This document shows positions 33,905 to 41,793 of a stretch of DNA of 64,000 bases, piece after piece. Position 1 is the first letter of the stretch; every line of letters begins with the position of its first letter. The translations under genes and the position numbers were made by a program. The DNA comes from Paenibacillus sp. ACRRY (GTDB lineage Bacteria > Bacillota > Bacilli > Paenibacillales > Paenibacillaceae), in assembly GCF_022346995.1 (NCBI RefSeq), contig NZ_JAKRNM010000001.1:1364001-1428000 (forward strand), in the 5' to 3' direction. The notes beneath the pieces are model-generated. The model saw only the letters and a list, made by a program, of their open reading frames with translations, did no database searches and was not told the DNA's origin.

Positions 33905-36307
33905 ATGAAGCGTTATTTGGTCATTGCACTTAGTACGGCATTGCTCTCTGCACCAGCTCTTTCGCCAGTCTCCGCTTTGGCGGACAATACAGCCTCAACT
34001 GCTTTTAATTCGCAAAGTTCCACTATATTAAACGAAAATCAGTTACCTGCATTTAAGAACGTCTCCGTTCATGACCCTTCTGTTATTAAGGTCGATGATA
34101 TGTATTATGTCTTCGGCTCACATCTACAGGTGGCTAAGTCCAAAGATTTAATCAGCTGGGATTCCGTCGCTTCTGGCGTTACGGATGACAATCCCGTCGT
34201 TCCCAATGTAACCAAGGAATTCGCTGAAGCTCTGCAATGGGCTCAGACGGATACGCTCTGGGCAGCAGACGTCATTCAACTGGCAGATGGAAAGTTCTAT
34301 ATGTATTACAATGCCTGCAAAGGGGATTCTCCCCGGTCTGCCCTTGGAGTCGCCGTAGCTGACAACATTGAAGGCCCATACAAGGATCAGGGACTTTTGC
34401 TGAAATCAGGCATGTGGGATGAAATTAGTGAAGATGGCACCATATATGATGCCACCAAGCATCCTAACGTGGTCGATCCGGATGTGTTTTTTGATAAAGA
34501 CGGTAAGCTATGGATGGTGTATGGTTCTTACTCCGGGGGGATTTTCATTCTGGAAATGGATGAAACAACCGGCAAACCACTTCCTAATCAAGGTTATGGC
34601 AAGAAGCTGACCGGAGGCAACCACAGCCGAATTGAGGCCCCTTATATGCTCTACAGTCCCGAAACCGATTATTATTATCTGTACTTGTCTTATGGAGGAC
34701 TCGCTGCTGATGGTGGATATAACATTCGCGTTGCTCGCTCCAAAACACCTGACGGTCCCTTCTACGATGCTGAAGGCAACGATATGATCAAGGTGATGGC
34801 AGATAAGGATAAGCCGTTGTTCGATGACAAATCCATTGAACCATTTGGCGTAAAACTGCTCGGTAACTACCTCTTCGAGAGACAGATCGGCGACCCCGGC
34901 ACCGGCCAGGGAACAGGATATGTATCTCCAGGACACAACTCTGCTTACTATGATGAAGAGACCGGCAAGCACTTCCTCATCTTCCACTCCCGCTTTCCGA
35001 ATCGCGGAGAAGAACATGAGGTACGGGTTCATGAGATGCATATGAACTCCGAAGGATGGCCAGTCGTATCTCCTTACCGTTATGCAGGCATGGAGAGCGA
35101 TTCTGTTCAATTGACCGAACAAAGTGCAGCCGGTTCATATAAGTGGGTTAATCATGGGAAGGATATCACAGCAGAGATCAAATCCTCCCAGATCGTTCAG
35201 TTTGCGGCAAACGGCCAGGTTACTGGTGCTGTAACAGGAACATGGAGCCTCCTGGAGGACAACAAGGTACGAATAACGTCCAACAATGTGGTATACGAAG
35301 GCGTCTTCACCCAAGAATGGGATGCGGATTCTCAGCAGAACGTCCTGACCTTCAGTGCTCTCTCTTCATCGGGTGTAGCGGTCTGGGGAAGTCAGATGAA
35401 AGCCATGAAAGATCAGGATGTGGTACAGGCTGTCAAAAAGGATCTGACGATTGGAAATACGGAGAATATCTTCTATGACCTCTCCCTTCCCATCACAGGT
35501 ACACGTGATAGTCAGATTACATGGAAATCTTCTCTTCCCTCTGTCCTATCGGCTGATGGAGCGGTAAACCGGCCACGCAGCGGCAAAGGGGATGCCAAAG
35601 TAAAATTGACCGCAACCATTCAGAAAGGTAAGGCCTCGGCCAGCAAAACGTTCAGCGTAATCGTGCCTGAACAGGCAATGGGCCCGCTGCTGGGCGAGTA
35701 TACGTTTGACAACAAAAAACTCGCTAAAATCGCACAGGATTTCAGTAAAAACGGTTATCATGGCCAGACCTTTAATGTAGTAAGCTCAGCAATTAGCAGC
35801 AAGAATCAGGCTGCTGCCTTTAACGGAAAAGACAGCTACATTCAACTGCCTGGACTCCTCACAGACACCACGGACTTCACGTTCAGTGCTTGGGTAAACT
35901 GGGATGGAGGCGGGGCTTGGCAGCGTATATTCGACTTCGGCAATGGCTTGACCAGACATATGTTCCTTACACCATCCCAGCATACCGGTGCTCTGCAATT
36001 CACTATTCATGATCAGGGTCGGGATCAGAGTCTTATCGCGACTGAAGCGCTGCCCACCAATCAATGGGTTCATGTCGCTGTCACATTGCAAGGAGACACA
36101 GGCACCTTATATGTAAACGGCAAATCAGTAGCAAGCAGCTCTGAGATCACGTTCAATCCGAAGGATCTACAAGCTGCGGAAGCCTATCTGGGCAAAAGTC
36201 GATATGCTGCCGATCCGTTCTATCAAGGCAAAATGGATCAGGTTAGAGTGTATGACAAGGCGCTAAGCGCCAAAGACATCCAGCGTCAAGCAGACGCACA
36301 TCCTTGA
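33905..36307 (+). CDS. Secreted GH43 endo-arabinanase with LamG module
   Basis: An 800-aa exported enzyme cutting alpha-1,5-arabinan. It has a Sec signal ending near SALA (about residue 26). The GH43 propeller (about 45-385) shows VHDPSVIKVDDMYYVFGSH with the base Asp, VVDPDVFFDKDGKLWMVYGS, and SRIEAPYMLY with the likely acid Glu. A lipocalin-like segment (about 390-500) is followed by an atrophied Ig domain (about 505-585) and a C-terminal LamG module (about 590-800, WQRIFDFGNG). It would release oligosaccharides for the linked ABC importer and the GH51 enzyme. It has a possible cre site and an unusual orphan Shine-Dalgarno in its leader. Confidence 0.94.
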   Translation: MKRYLVIALSTALLSAPALSPVSALADNTASTAFNSQSSTILNENQLPAFKNVSVHDPSVIKVDDMYYVFGSHLQVAKSKDLISWDSVASGVTDDNPVVPNVTKEFAEALQWAQTDTLWAADVIQLADGKFYMYYNACKGDSPRSALGVAVADNIEGPYKDQGLLLKSGMWDEISEDGTIYDATKHPNVVDPDVFFDKDGKLWMVYGSYSGGIFILEMDETTGKPLPNQGYGKKLTGGNHSRIEAPYMLYSPETDYYYLYLSYGGLAADGGYNIRVARSKTPDGPFYDAEGNDMIKVMADKDKPLFDDKSIEPFGVKLLGNYLFERQIGDPGTGQGTGYVSPGHNSAYYDEETGKHFLIFHSRFPNRGEEHEVRVHEMHMNSEGWPVVSPYRYAGMESDSVQLTEQSAAGSYKWVNHGKDITAEIKSSQIVQFAANGQVTGAVTGTWSLLEDNKVRITSNNVVYEGVFTQEWDADSQQNVLTFSALSSSGVAVWGSQMKAMKDQDVVQAVKKDLTIGNTENIFYDLSLPITGTRDSQITWKSSLPSVLSADGAVNRPRSGKGDAKVKLTATIQKGKASASKTFSVIVPEQAMGPLLGEYTFDNKKLAKIAQDFSKNGYHGQTFNVVSSAISSKNQAAAFNGKDSYIQLPGLLTDTTDFTFSAWVNWDGGGAWQRIFDFGNGLTRHMFLTPSQHTGALQFTIHDQGRDQSLIATEALPTNQWVHVAVTLQGDTGTLYVNGKSVASSSEITFNPKDLQAAEAYLGKSRYAADPFYQGKMDQVRVYDKALSAKDIQRQADAHP

Positions 36308-36423
36308 ACGGTTGAGTTTCTAATGCATCAACTTCTGAATTAATTCAAAATGATACCACCTAAAAGCAGTCACCTTAGAACTCCCCTCTTAAAGTTAGAC
36401 AAATATTATTATGCAACTTGTTT

Positions 36424-36465
36424 GGCATGTTCTCGGTATTATACCGGGCTCATGCCTTTTATTTT
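36424..36465 (+). terminator. Terminator after GH43
   Basis: GGCATG (36424-36429) with CATGCC (36451-36456), an inner stem CTCGGTA/TACCGGG, then TTTTATTTT. Confidence 0.85.
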
Positions 36466-36640
36466 GACTTAATATGTTGTGATTGTAGTAAACCATGTAT
36501 CGTGCTTGCATTCATTTTTATGAATGAATTACAACACCCCCCCCACTGCATCGTTTAACGGACAGTAAGCTTCTATTTACGAATAGTAATCCCCTAAATG
36601 ATATGTATTCTAATAAATCTCCTATAAATTTCAATTTCAC
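36466..36640. other. Intergenic, no gene seen
   Basis: Holds only a 7-bp hairpin, CATTCAT-tttt-ATGAATG (36509-36526), and a run of C at about 36537-36544. The hairpin could be an operator; nothing else is recognised. Confidence 0.45.
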
Positions 36641-36666
36641 TGTAACATTAGTCTCCATTCCCCGTT
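36641..36666 (+). promoter_or_regulatory. Probable ECF-type autoregulated promoter
   Basis: TGTAAC (36641-36646), 16-base spacer, CGTT (36663-36666), 30 bases before the sigma-factor start. This resembles the TGAAAC-N16-CGTC layout of Bacillus ECF promoters, so the sigma factor probably activates its own gene. Confidence 0.55.
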
Positions 36667-36695
36667 GTCTAAATAGAAGGAGGAGGAAACTTGAA

Positions 36696-37205
36696 ATGAG
36701 GAGTGATCTATATACCGAACTATTCAAACAGTACCAGTCCTCCCTGTATCTCTATCTATACCGAATGTGTGGATCTCCGGAGACAGCTGAAGAGTTAGTT
36801 CAAGAAACCTTTTACAGAGCTATGGTTTCCATGAAAGCCGAGCATGCTAAATATGCTAGAGCTTGGTTGTATAAAGTAGCTCGGCATTTATTTATCGATT
36901 GGTACCGTAAATATCGTGGAGAAAAGCAAATGAATCAAGAGTTGGAGAAGCAAGGCTTAAAAAATACATATCGGACTCCTGAGGAAGTACTGACTGCTCG
37001 TGAACATACCATTCGTATTCAACAAGTGATGAAGAAGCTGCCCGAACAATATCGAACCATTTTGTTACTACGTGAAATGAACGAGTTATCTTATAAGGAA
37101 CTTTGCGAGATCCTGGATATGAATATGAACCAGGTGAAGATCACTCTTTTTCGTGCCAGAGAACGATTCAAAGCAGAGATGCTTCAAATGAAAGGAGATG
37201 TTTGA
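36696..37205 (+). CDS. ECF RNA polymerase sigma factor
   Basis: A 169-aa extracytoplasmic-function sigma factor. Region 2 (about 10-75) includes AEELVQETFYRAMVSM and ARAWLYKVARHLFIDWYRK. Region 4 (about 105-160) has LPEQYRTILLLREMNELSYK and NQVKITLFRARERFK. ATG 36696 follows AGGAGG by 9 bases; the frame runs further upstream but only across the promoter. The anti-sigma gene starts 2 bases after its stop. The inducing stress (envelope or other) is not visible. Confidence 0.93.
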   Translation: MRSDLYTELFKQYQSSLYLYLYRMCGSPETAEELVQETFYRAMVSMKAEHAKYARAWLYKVARHLFIDWYRKYRGEKQMNQELEKQGLKNTYRTPEEVLTAREHTIRIQQVMKKLPEQYRTILLLREMNELSYKELCEILDMNMNQVKITLFRARERFKAEMLQMKGDV

Positions 37206-37207
37206 AT

Positions 37208-38260
37208 ATGTCTAAAACACCACATGATGAGGAACGTTTATTTCAGGAAGATGATTTTGAACAACAGCGTCCTGAATGGGGTCACAAGCAATTTAAACGA
37301 ATGGTATGGAAAACAAGATGGAAATTTTTTCTTAATGCAGGAGGAGCGCTTTTTCTAGTTTTTTTGGTCTATCACATTTACGTCTCAGCTCTCCATATCT
37401 ATTTTGATCAATCAGAGGTACGTAACAATTTCTTGCGTTCTATTATCTCTGTTGTTGAAATGCATGGTGATGGACTGCGGGTAGAAAAAAGAATATCTGC
37501 TCAACCTTTTGAAGTAACTCCTTTTTTAACTCAGAAAGCTAATCTGAAAATTTACCGACACGTGGGTTCATGGGAGGTAATCACAGGTGAGATTCAAGCT
37601 AAGCTCAGTATAACCGGTAAGTTTACCTATTCTATTACCAATACAGGAGCGTATTTGAATGGCAATAACCCCGGGCCTTTCTATCTCCCTTACTCACTTG
37701 TTGATGGTAAACCTGATCATAATGATTCTGAGGAAAATAGCAGCCTCAAACGGCTAGTTGAAATTGATGATGGACATGTAGCAGAGATGTCATTATCCTT
37801 GAAAAACCTAGCGTCTCCCGATCAACTGATGAAGCTTCTTTCAGATTACGATGTTGCGGTGACTGCTATGCCGATTTATTCAGGCGAATCCACCCAGCCT
37901 GGTGCTTCCTATTCACTGGCAGGTATGTTCGATTATAATATTCCACATCTTACCCTTAAACCTCTTTATGAATTTAATGAGAACGGTGCAAGGTGGTTTA
38001 ACTACTTCGTTCCTGAAGATACAGGTCAGATGCAGGAACAGATTGACGCCATGATGACTGAACTAAAATGGATGATTAATCATCTTGATTACAACGAAGC
38101 TACACAAGATAAACAGCGGCTTGCCTACTTAGAGAAGACAGGAGTTCAAGTATATGGTGCGGTTGTTACAGGTCCTGTGCGGGAGTTGGAGAAACTTACA
38201 AAGTTAGCTGAATTCCATCATTTCCAATTGAGTCGTGTAGAGGTATGGAACTGGGATTGA
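37208..38260 (+). CDS. Membrane-bound anti-sigma factor (Sigma_reg N/C type)
   Basis: A 350-aa partner of the upstream ECF sigma factor. An acidic cytoplasmic N-terminus (about 1-50) would hold the sigma factor; one membrane segment follows (about 39-60, FFLNAGGALFLVFLVYHIYV), and then a large extracellular domain. The C-terminal part (about 250-345), with LKWMINHLDY and GAVVTGPVRELEKL, matches the Sigma_reg_C family as I recall it. It lacks the ZAS zinc motif HxxxCxxC found in many anti-sigma factors. ATG 37208 is spaced about 10 bases from AAAGGAG, and the gene is likely translationally coupled to the sigma gene. Confidence 0.82.
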   Translation: MSKTPHDEERLFQEDDFEQQRPEWGHKQFKRMVWKTRWKFFLNAGGALFLVFLVYHIYVSALHIYFDQSEVRNNFLRSIISVVEMHGDGLRVEKRISAQPFEVTPFLTQKANLKIYRHVGSWEVITGEIQAKLSITGKFTYSITNTGAYLNGNNPGPFYLPYSLVDGKPDHNDSEENSSLKRLVEIDDGHVAEMSLSLKNLASPDQLMKLLSDYDVAVTAMPIYSGESTQPGASYSLAGMFDYNIPHLTLKPLYEFNENGARWFNYFVPEDTGQMQEQIDAMMTELKWMINHLDYNEATQDKQRLAYLEKTGVQVYGAVVTGPVRELEKLTKLAEFHHFQLSRVEVWNWD

Positions 38261-38307
38261 GCTAGCAAACGGGTAGTTCCTAATCGTATAGTGCGGTTAT
38301 GTTCCAT

Positions 38308-38356
38308 ATAAGTAAGAGATGATAACTGTTATTCCAAAGTAACATCTCTTACTTAT
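38308..38356. repeat. 14-bp inverted repeat after the anti-sigma gene
   Basis: ATAAGTAAGAGATG (38308-38321) and CATCTCTTACTTAT (38343-38356) are perfect inverse copies with a 21-base loop. It is probably a weak terminator or mRNA 3' end stabiliser, as the T-tract is poor. The remaining 180 bases to the next gene hold nothing recognised. Confidence 0.6.
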
Positions 38357-38535
38357 AATTAGTAATGTTTCTATACTCTTCTTTTCTTCTAAGTTTATGT
38401 TTTAAATTAGAGACAAGAAATACCGATCCTTCAACTTCAAAAAATCGCTAGCATTTACAGATGAATTGTAAACGTCGGCTTGCTTCCAAAGCGTCCACAA
38501 AGTCAGTCCTTTTAACTCGATAAATCGAAACCGAT

Positions 38536-39090
38536 TTACCCGGGATAATGAATAACCATGCTTAATCGGTTCTCCGAAACTCCAGAGTTCTTATAACGAT
38601 GCGGCTTGTCTGCTCGAAAGCGAATGGACTCTCCCCGTTTCACCGTAAAATCTTCTCCCCCGACATGAATCGTAATTTCTCCTTCAAAGACGGTAATCAA
38701 CTCCTCTGTTCCATCAACGTGCGGCTCTGCACTCCATGAAGCTGCCTCATCCATCTCCAGGACATACATTTCGAATCGACGACCTTCTTCAAAAGAAAAA
38801 TGCGGATAAATCCGTACTCTTCCATTTTCCTCCGTTAACACTTGAATATCATCGCCCGTCACAATCGAAGCATCCGATTTCGGTTCATGAATCAATGTAG
38901 TGAATGATACTTTGAGGCCGTTCGCAATTTTCCACACTGTTGCGATGGAAGGGTTCGATTCTCCCCGTTCAATCTGACCTAACATGGTCTTGCTGATCCC
39001 TGACATTTCGGCAACCTTATCCAGACTAAGTTTTCTTTGCTCCCTGATCTGCTTCAGATTTTGAGCAAGTACAGCGTTGATATTTTCCAT
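38536..39090 (-). CDS. XRE-family regulator with cupin domain
   Basis: A 184-aa regulator. The N-terminal HTH_3 domain (about 8-65) has LDKVAEMSGISKTMLGQIER and SNPSIATVWKIANGL. The C-terminal cupin (about 105-180) includes VDGTEELITVFEGEITIHVG and KRGESIRFRADKPHRYKNSG. The ATG follows AGAGGTG by 8 bases. It is divergent from a LysE-family exporter, the common arrangement for amino-acid efflux control. The intergenic region has repeats that may be its binding sites. Confidence 0.93.
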   Translation of the reverse strand: MENINAVLAQNLKQIREQRKLSLDKVAEMSGISKTMLGQIERGESNPSIATVWKIANGLKVSFTTLIHEPKSDASIVTGDDIQVLTEENGRVRIYPHFSFEEGRRFEMYVLEMDEAASWSAEPHVDGTEELITVFEGEITIHVGGEDFTVKRGESIRFRADKPHRYKNSGVSENRLSMVIHYPG

Positions 39091-39116
39091 TCTGTAATCA
39101 CCTCTTTAAAAATTAG

Positions 39117-39196
39117 TATTGTGCAATATAAAGTCCATATCGTACAATGGTAACGCACAAACGTTATAGCGTACATTTCATGCAATTATAGCACAC
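39117..39196. promoter_or_regulatory. Repeat-rich control region between cupin regulator and exporter
   Basis: Dyad TATTG-TG-CAATA (39117-39128), and a direct repeat TTATAGC at 39164-39170 and 39186-39192 (22 bases apart, each followed by a C/A-rich AC step). This is close to two helical turns, so two regulator dimers on one face are possible. Confidence 0.5.
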
Positions 39197-39221
39197 AACA
39201 ATCTTTTTGCGGAGGTCAATC

Positions 39222-39800
39222 ATGATTATTCCTTTATTGACGTATGCCATTGTCGCATCATTTACACCGGGTCCCAATAACATTATCGCCATGACCCAAG
39301 CTAGACATCGGGGATTTGCCAAGACATTGCCGTTTGTTGGTGGTGTAGCCGCGGGTTGTCTACTGATTATGTTTCTATCCAGTTATTTCAATCTGGTTCT
39401 GCAGCAGTATATTCCGAGAATCAGACCTGTTTTGAATATGTTAGGATGTGTCTATCTGATCTATCTGGCATTCAAAATTATGCGTAGTACGTCTGCAATC
39501 CAGGGAGACACTCGCACCAATCCCTATTCATTTTGGTTTGGCTTCACTCTACAGTTCATGAATCCCAAAGTCATTTTGTATGGTTTAACCGCAATCTCGG
39601 TATTTGTCTTGCCGCTTACCCAATCAGATGCTCACATGATTATATTCTCTGTATTGTTAACGGTTGTGGGGATCAGTGCCAATATGACATGGGCGTTATG
39701 CGGGGTAATATTTCAAAATGTACTCGTGAGATATGAACGCCAGTTTAATATAGTGATGGGTATTCTCTTAATTTATAGTGCAATTTCAATGTTAAAATAA
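39222..39800 (+). CDS. LysE/RhtB-family amino-acid exporter
   Basis: A 192-aa membrane protein with about six hydrophobic segments. The signature FTPGPNNIIAMTQARHRGF (about 15-34) is that of LysE/RhtB exporters, and GFTLQFMNPKVILYG is the mid-protein motif. ATG 39222 follows GGAGG by 6 bases. Divergent from the cupin regulator, which probably senses the exported amino acid or a related compound. Confidence 0.92.
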   Translation: MIIPLLTYAIVASFTPGPNNIIAMTQARHRGFAKTLPFVGGVAAGCLLIMFLSSYFNLVLQQYIPRIRPVLNMLGCVYLIYLAFKIMRSTSAIQGDTRTNPYSFWFGFTLQFMNPKVILYGLTAISVFVLPLTQSDAHMIIFSVLLTVVGISANMTWALCGVIFQNVLVRYERQFNIVMGILLIYSAISMLK

Positions 39801-39803
39801 ACT

Positions 39804-39834
39804 AAAAAACGTCCACTCATGTGCTGAGTAGACG
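39804..39834 (-). terminator. Terminator between the LysE and MBL genes
   Basis: CGTC-c-ACTCA (39810-39819) with TGAGT-a-GACG (39825-39834) and six T on the minus strand. It serves the MBL gene and possibly the convergent LysE gene. Confidence 0.75.
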
Positions 39835-39845
39835 CTGTAAGATTA

Positions 39846-40820
39846 CTAGAAGCCGGATTCCCACCAATGCTCCGTTGGATAAATTCCGGTATGGATCTGA
39901 ACCTTTTCTCCAATTCTCGGAGTTGCGATATCGATATTTGCATCACGTGCTGCCTGGGTAATCCGTTCAACCGGATCCGTCCAGGCATGGTAGGCAAGGG
40001 TGAATGCCCCCCAATGAATGGGAATGAGCAGTTTTCCTTTTACATCAAGATGGGCTTGTACGGTTTCTTCCGGCATCATATGTATGTTGGCCCACCGTTC
40101 GTCATATTGTCCACATTCCATCATCGTCAAGTCGAATGGCCCATACTTGTCACCGATTTCTTTGAAGTGAGGTCCGTACCCACTGTCTCCACTAAAAAAC
40201 ACCTTTGTTTCATGTCCGGAGATCACCCATGAGCACCATAACGTGGAGTTACGATCGAATAATCCTCTCCCCGAAAAATGCCTTGCAGGCGTGCATGCCA
40301 GTGTCAGGCTCTTGAATTGAAGCTCATCCCACCAGCCATGCTCGGTAATTTTATCCGAAGGCACACCGATTTGAATCAAACGCCGGCGTACGCCAACCGG
40401 CACGATAAACCGTTCGGTTTTATTCATCAACCTCCGAATGGAGGAATAATCTAGATGATCATAATGATCATGAGATAGGATGATGGCATCCAGTGGCGGA
40501 AGATCTTCTGGCTGAACTGGCAAATTAACATTGTAGCGCTTTGTCCCCACCCATGATACCGGAGATGGACGGTTACCCAGCATGGGATCAAAAAACAATC
40601 TGGTTCCTTCCATTTCAAGCAGAAAAGCCGAATGTCCGAACCATGTCACTTGTGGATGAACATCAGTATTTACCGTTTCACTAAACTCACTTTTCAATAT
40701 CGGTATATGACTCAAAGGTCTTCGTTCCTGACCACTTTTAAGGGAATCCCGAAGCATGCTCAGCATAGCCTTTAAGCTCATATTCATCGATGTTGGAATC
40801 TGATTTTCGTATTTGGTCAT
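39846..40820 (-). CDS. MBL-fold metallo-hydrolase (NAPE-PLD / UlaG-like)
   Basis: A 324-aa cytoplasmic metallo-beta-lactamase-fold hydrolase. It has WFGHSAFLLEMEGTRLFFDP, the metal motif SHDHYDHLDY, ARHFSGRGLFDRNSTLWCSW, SGDSGYG and a closing PIHWGAF. The arrangement is that of N-acyl-phosphatidylethanolamine phospholipase D relatives, but bacterial members have varied or unknown substrates. I choose ATG 40820 with an AAGG ribosome site; the frame is open further to 40856, overlapping the upstream kinase-like gene. The two genes are likely co-transcribed. Confidence 0.9.
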   Translation of the reverse strand: MTKYENQIPTSMNMSLKAMLSMLRDSLKSGQERRPLSHIPILKSEFSETVNTDVHPQVTWFGHSAFLLEMEGTRLFFDPMLGNRPSPVSWVGTKRYNVNLPVQPEDLPPLDAIILSHDHYDHLDYSSIRRLMNKTERFIVPVGVRRRLIQIGVPSDKITEHGWWDELQFKSLTLACTPARHFSGRGLFDRNSTLWCSWVISGHETKVFFSGDSGYGPHFKEIGDKYGPFDLTMMECGQYDERWANIHMMPEETVQAHLDVKGKLLIPIHWGAFTLAYHAWTDPVERITQAARDANIDIATPRIGEKVQIHTGIYPTEHWWESGF

Positions 40821-40855
40821 CTTATTACCTTCTGTTCTGCATAATGGCTGGTTCA

Positions 40856-41500
40856 CTATGAAATAATGGATTCATTAACCCGGGATTGGAACTGCTCCAG
40901 TGCGCGCTGAGCCTCTGAAGCTGTAAGGCCGTGCCGAAACAGATAATCCTGTATTTCCTTCACTTCTGCTTCATCACCAGCTTGAACCCCATTGATTCTT
41001 CGAATCACTGCATCTTCCATACCTTCTCGCTCGGGTCCTGCAGGCTCACATAGCCAATAGTCAGTTCTTTTAACATGACCCTCGCCCGTCCAGAGTAAAT
41101 TTTCATAACGTATCACATCCCAATCCCGATATCCAGACTGAATCTGCTGAAGTTCGGAATATAACATATCGTAGATCAGGTTACACGGAATGTGCCCGAA
41201 GTACTTTCGATACTGTCTCAGATTATATCCATCAATCCATTCGGTCAAGATAAAATGTCCTGGAGAGTAGGCATACAGTTTGGGGACATGGCGGTTGCTT
41301 TGCATTGACATGATGGCATCACACTCGAGTTCTCCACCGATCTTTCCACGCTGGGTATACACTTTGAGGCAGTATTCCTGTACTTTATAGACAACAGACT
41401 GTTTTCCCAGCAGCGAAGCCTGCATGTTTAAGTGCCCGTTCTGCTCATAACGCGATAGCATATCCGCCATATGTGGTGCTAATGGTTGAATGATTTTCAT
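40856..41500 (-). CDS. Kinase-like (APH/protein-kinase fold) small protein
   Basis: A 214-aa protein. Residues about 25-60 (SLLGKQSVVYKVQEYCLKVY) look like a glycine-poor kinase N-lobe with its Lys; FILTEWIDGYNL fits the hinge, and the DVIRYENLLW segment stands where the catalytic loop would be, but the HxD motif is altered. It may be a degenerate or pseudo-kinase. ATG 41500 follows GAGGAG by 8 bases. Its stop codon is adjacent to the MBL-fold hydrolase frame, so the pair is probably one operon. Function unknown. Confidence 0.72.
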   Translation of the reverse strand: MKIIQPLAPHMADMLSRYEQNGHLNMQASLLGKQSVVYKVQEYCLKVYTQRGKIGGELECDAIMSMQSNRHVPKLYAYSPGHFILTEWIDGYNLRQYRKYFGHIPCNLIYDMLYSELQQIQSGYRDWDVIRYENLLWTGEGHVKRTDYWLCEPAGPEREGMEDAVIRRINGVQAGDEAEVKEIQDYLFRHGLTASEAQRALEQFQSRVNESIIS

Positions 41501-41730
41501 AAAGAGTTCTCCTCGATCGATTATCAAAACTAAAACGTTTTCCATTCTGTGTGATGAATCTTACATCACTTCACTATTATTGTCGCTAAATTAAAAGTTG
41601 AACATATCCAATTTCGTCAGAACATGAACTATTTGCTTGCAAGTTCATATATGTGACAATTGATGAGCCACAGCTGACTTTTTTCCACTCTAATAGATGG
41701 AACCCGTTTCATGTCAAGGTGACAAAATAT

Positions 41731-41772
41731 AAAAAAACGATGTCCCTCCAGCCGCAGCTGGAAGAACATCGT
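41731..41772 (-). terminator. Terminator after the MDR transporter gene
   Basis: ACGATGT (41737-41743) with ACATCGT (41766-41772), inner stem CCAGC/GCTGG, then seven T on the minus strand. Confidence 0.88.
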
Positions 41773-41793
41773 CTTATGTTATGTGATATCGAA

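Noticed and set aside
36509..36526. CATTCAT-tttt-ATGAATG dyad as a Bm3R1/FatR-type operator
   Set aside because: Only a loose resemblance and more than 10 kb from the P450 gene; kept only as an unexplained hairpin.
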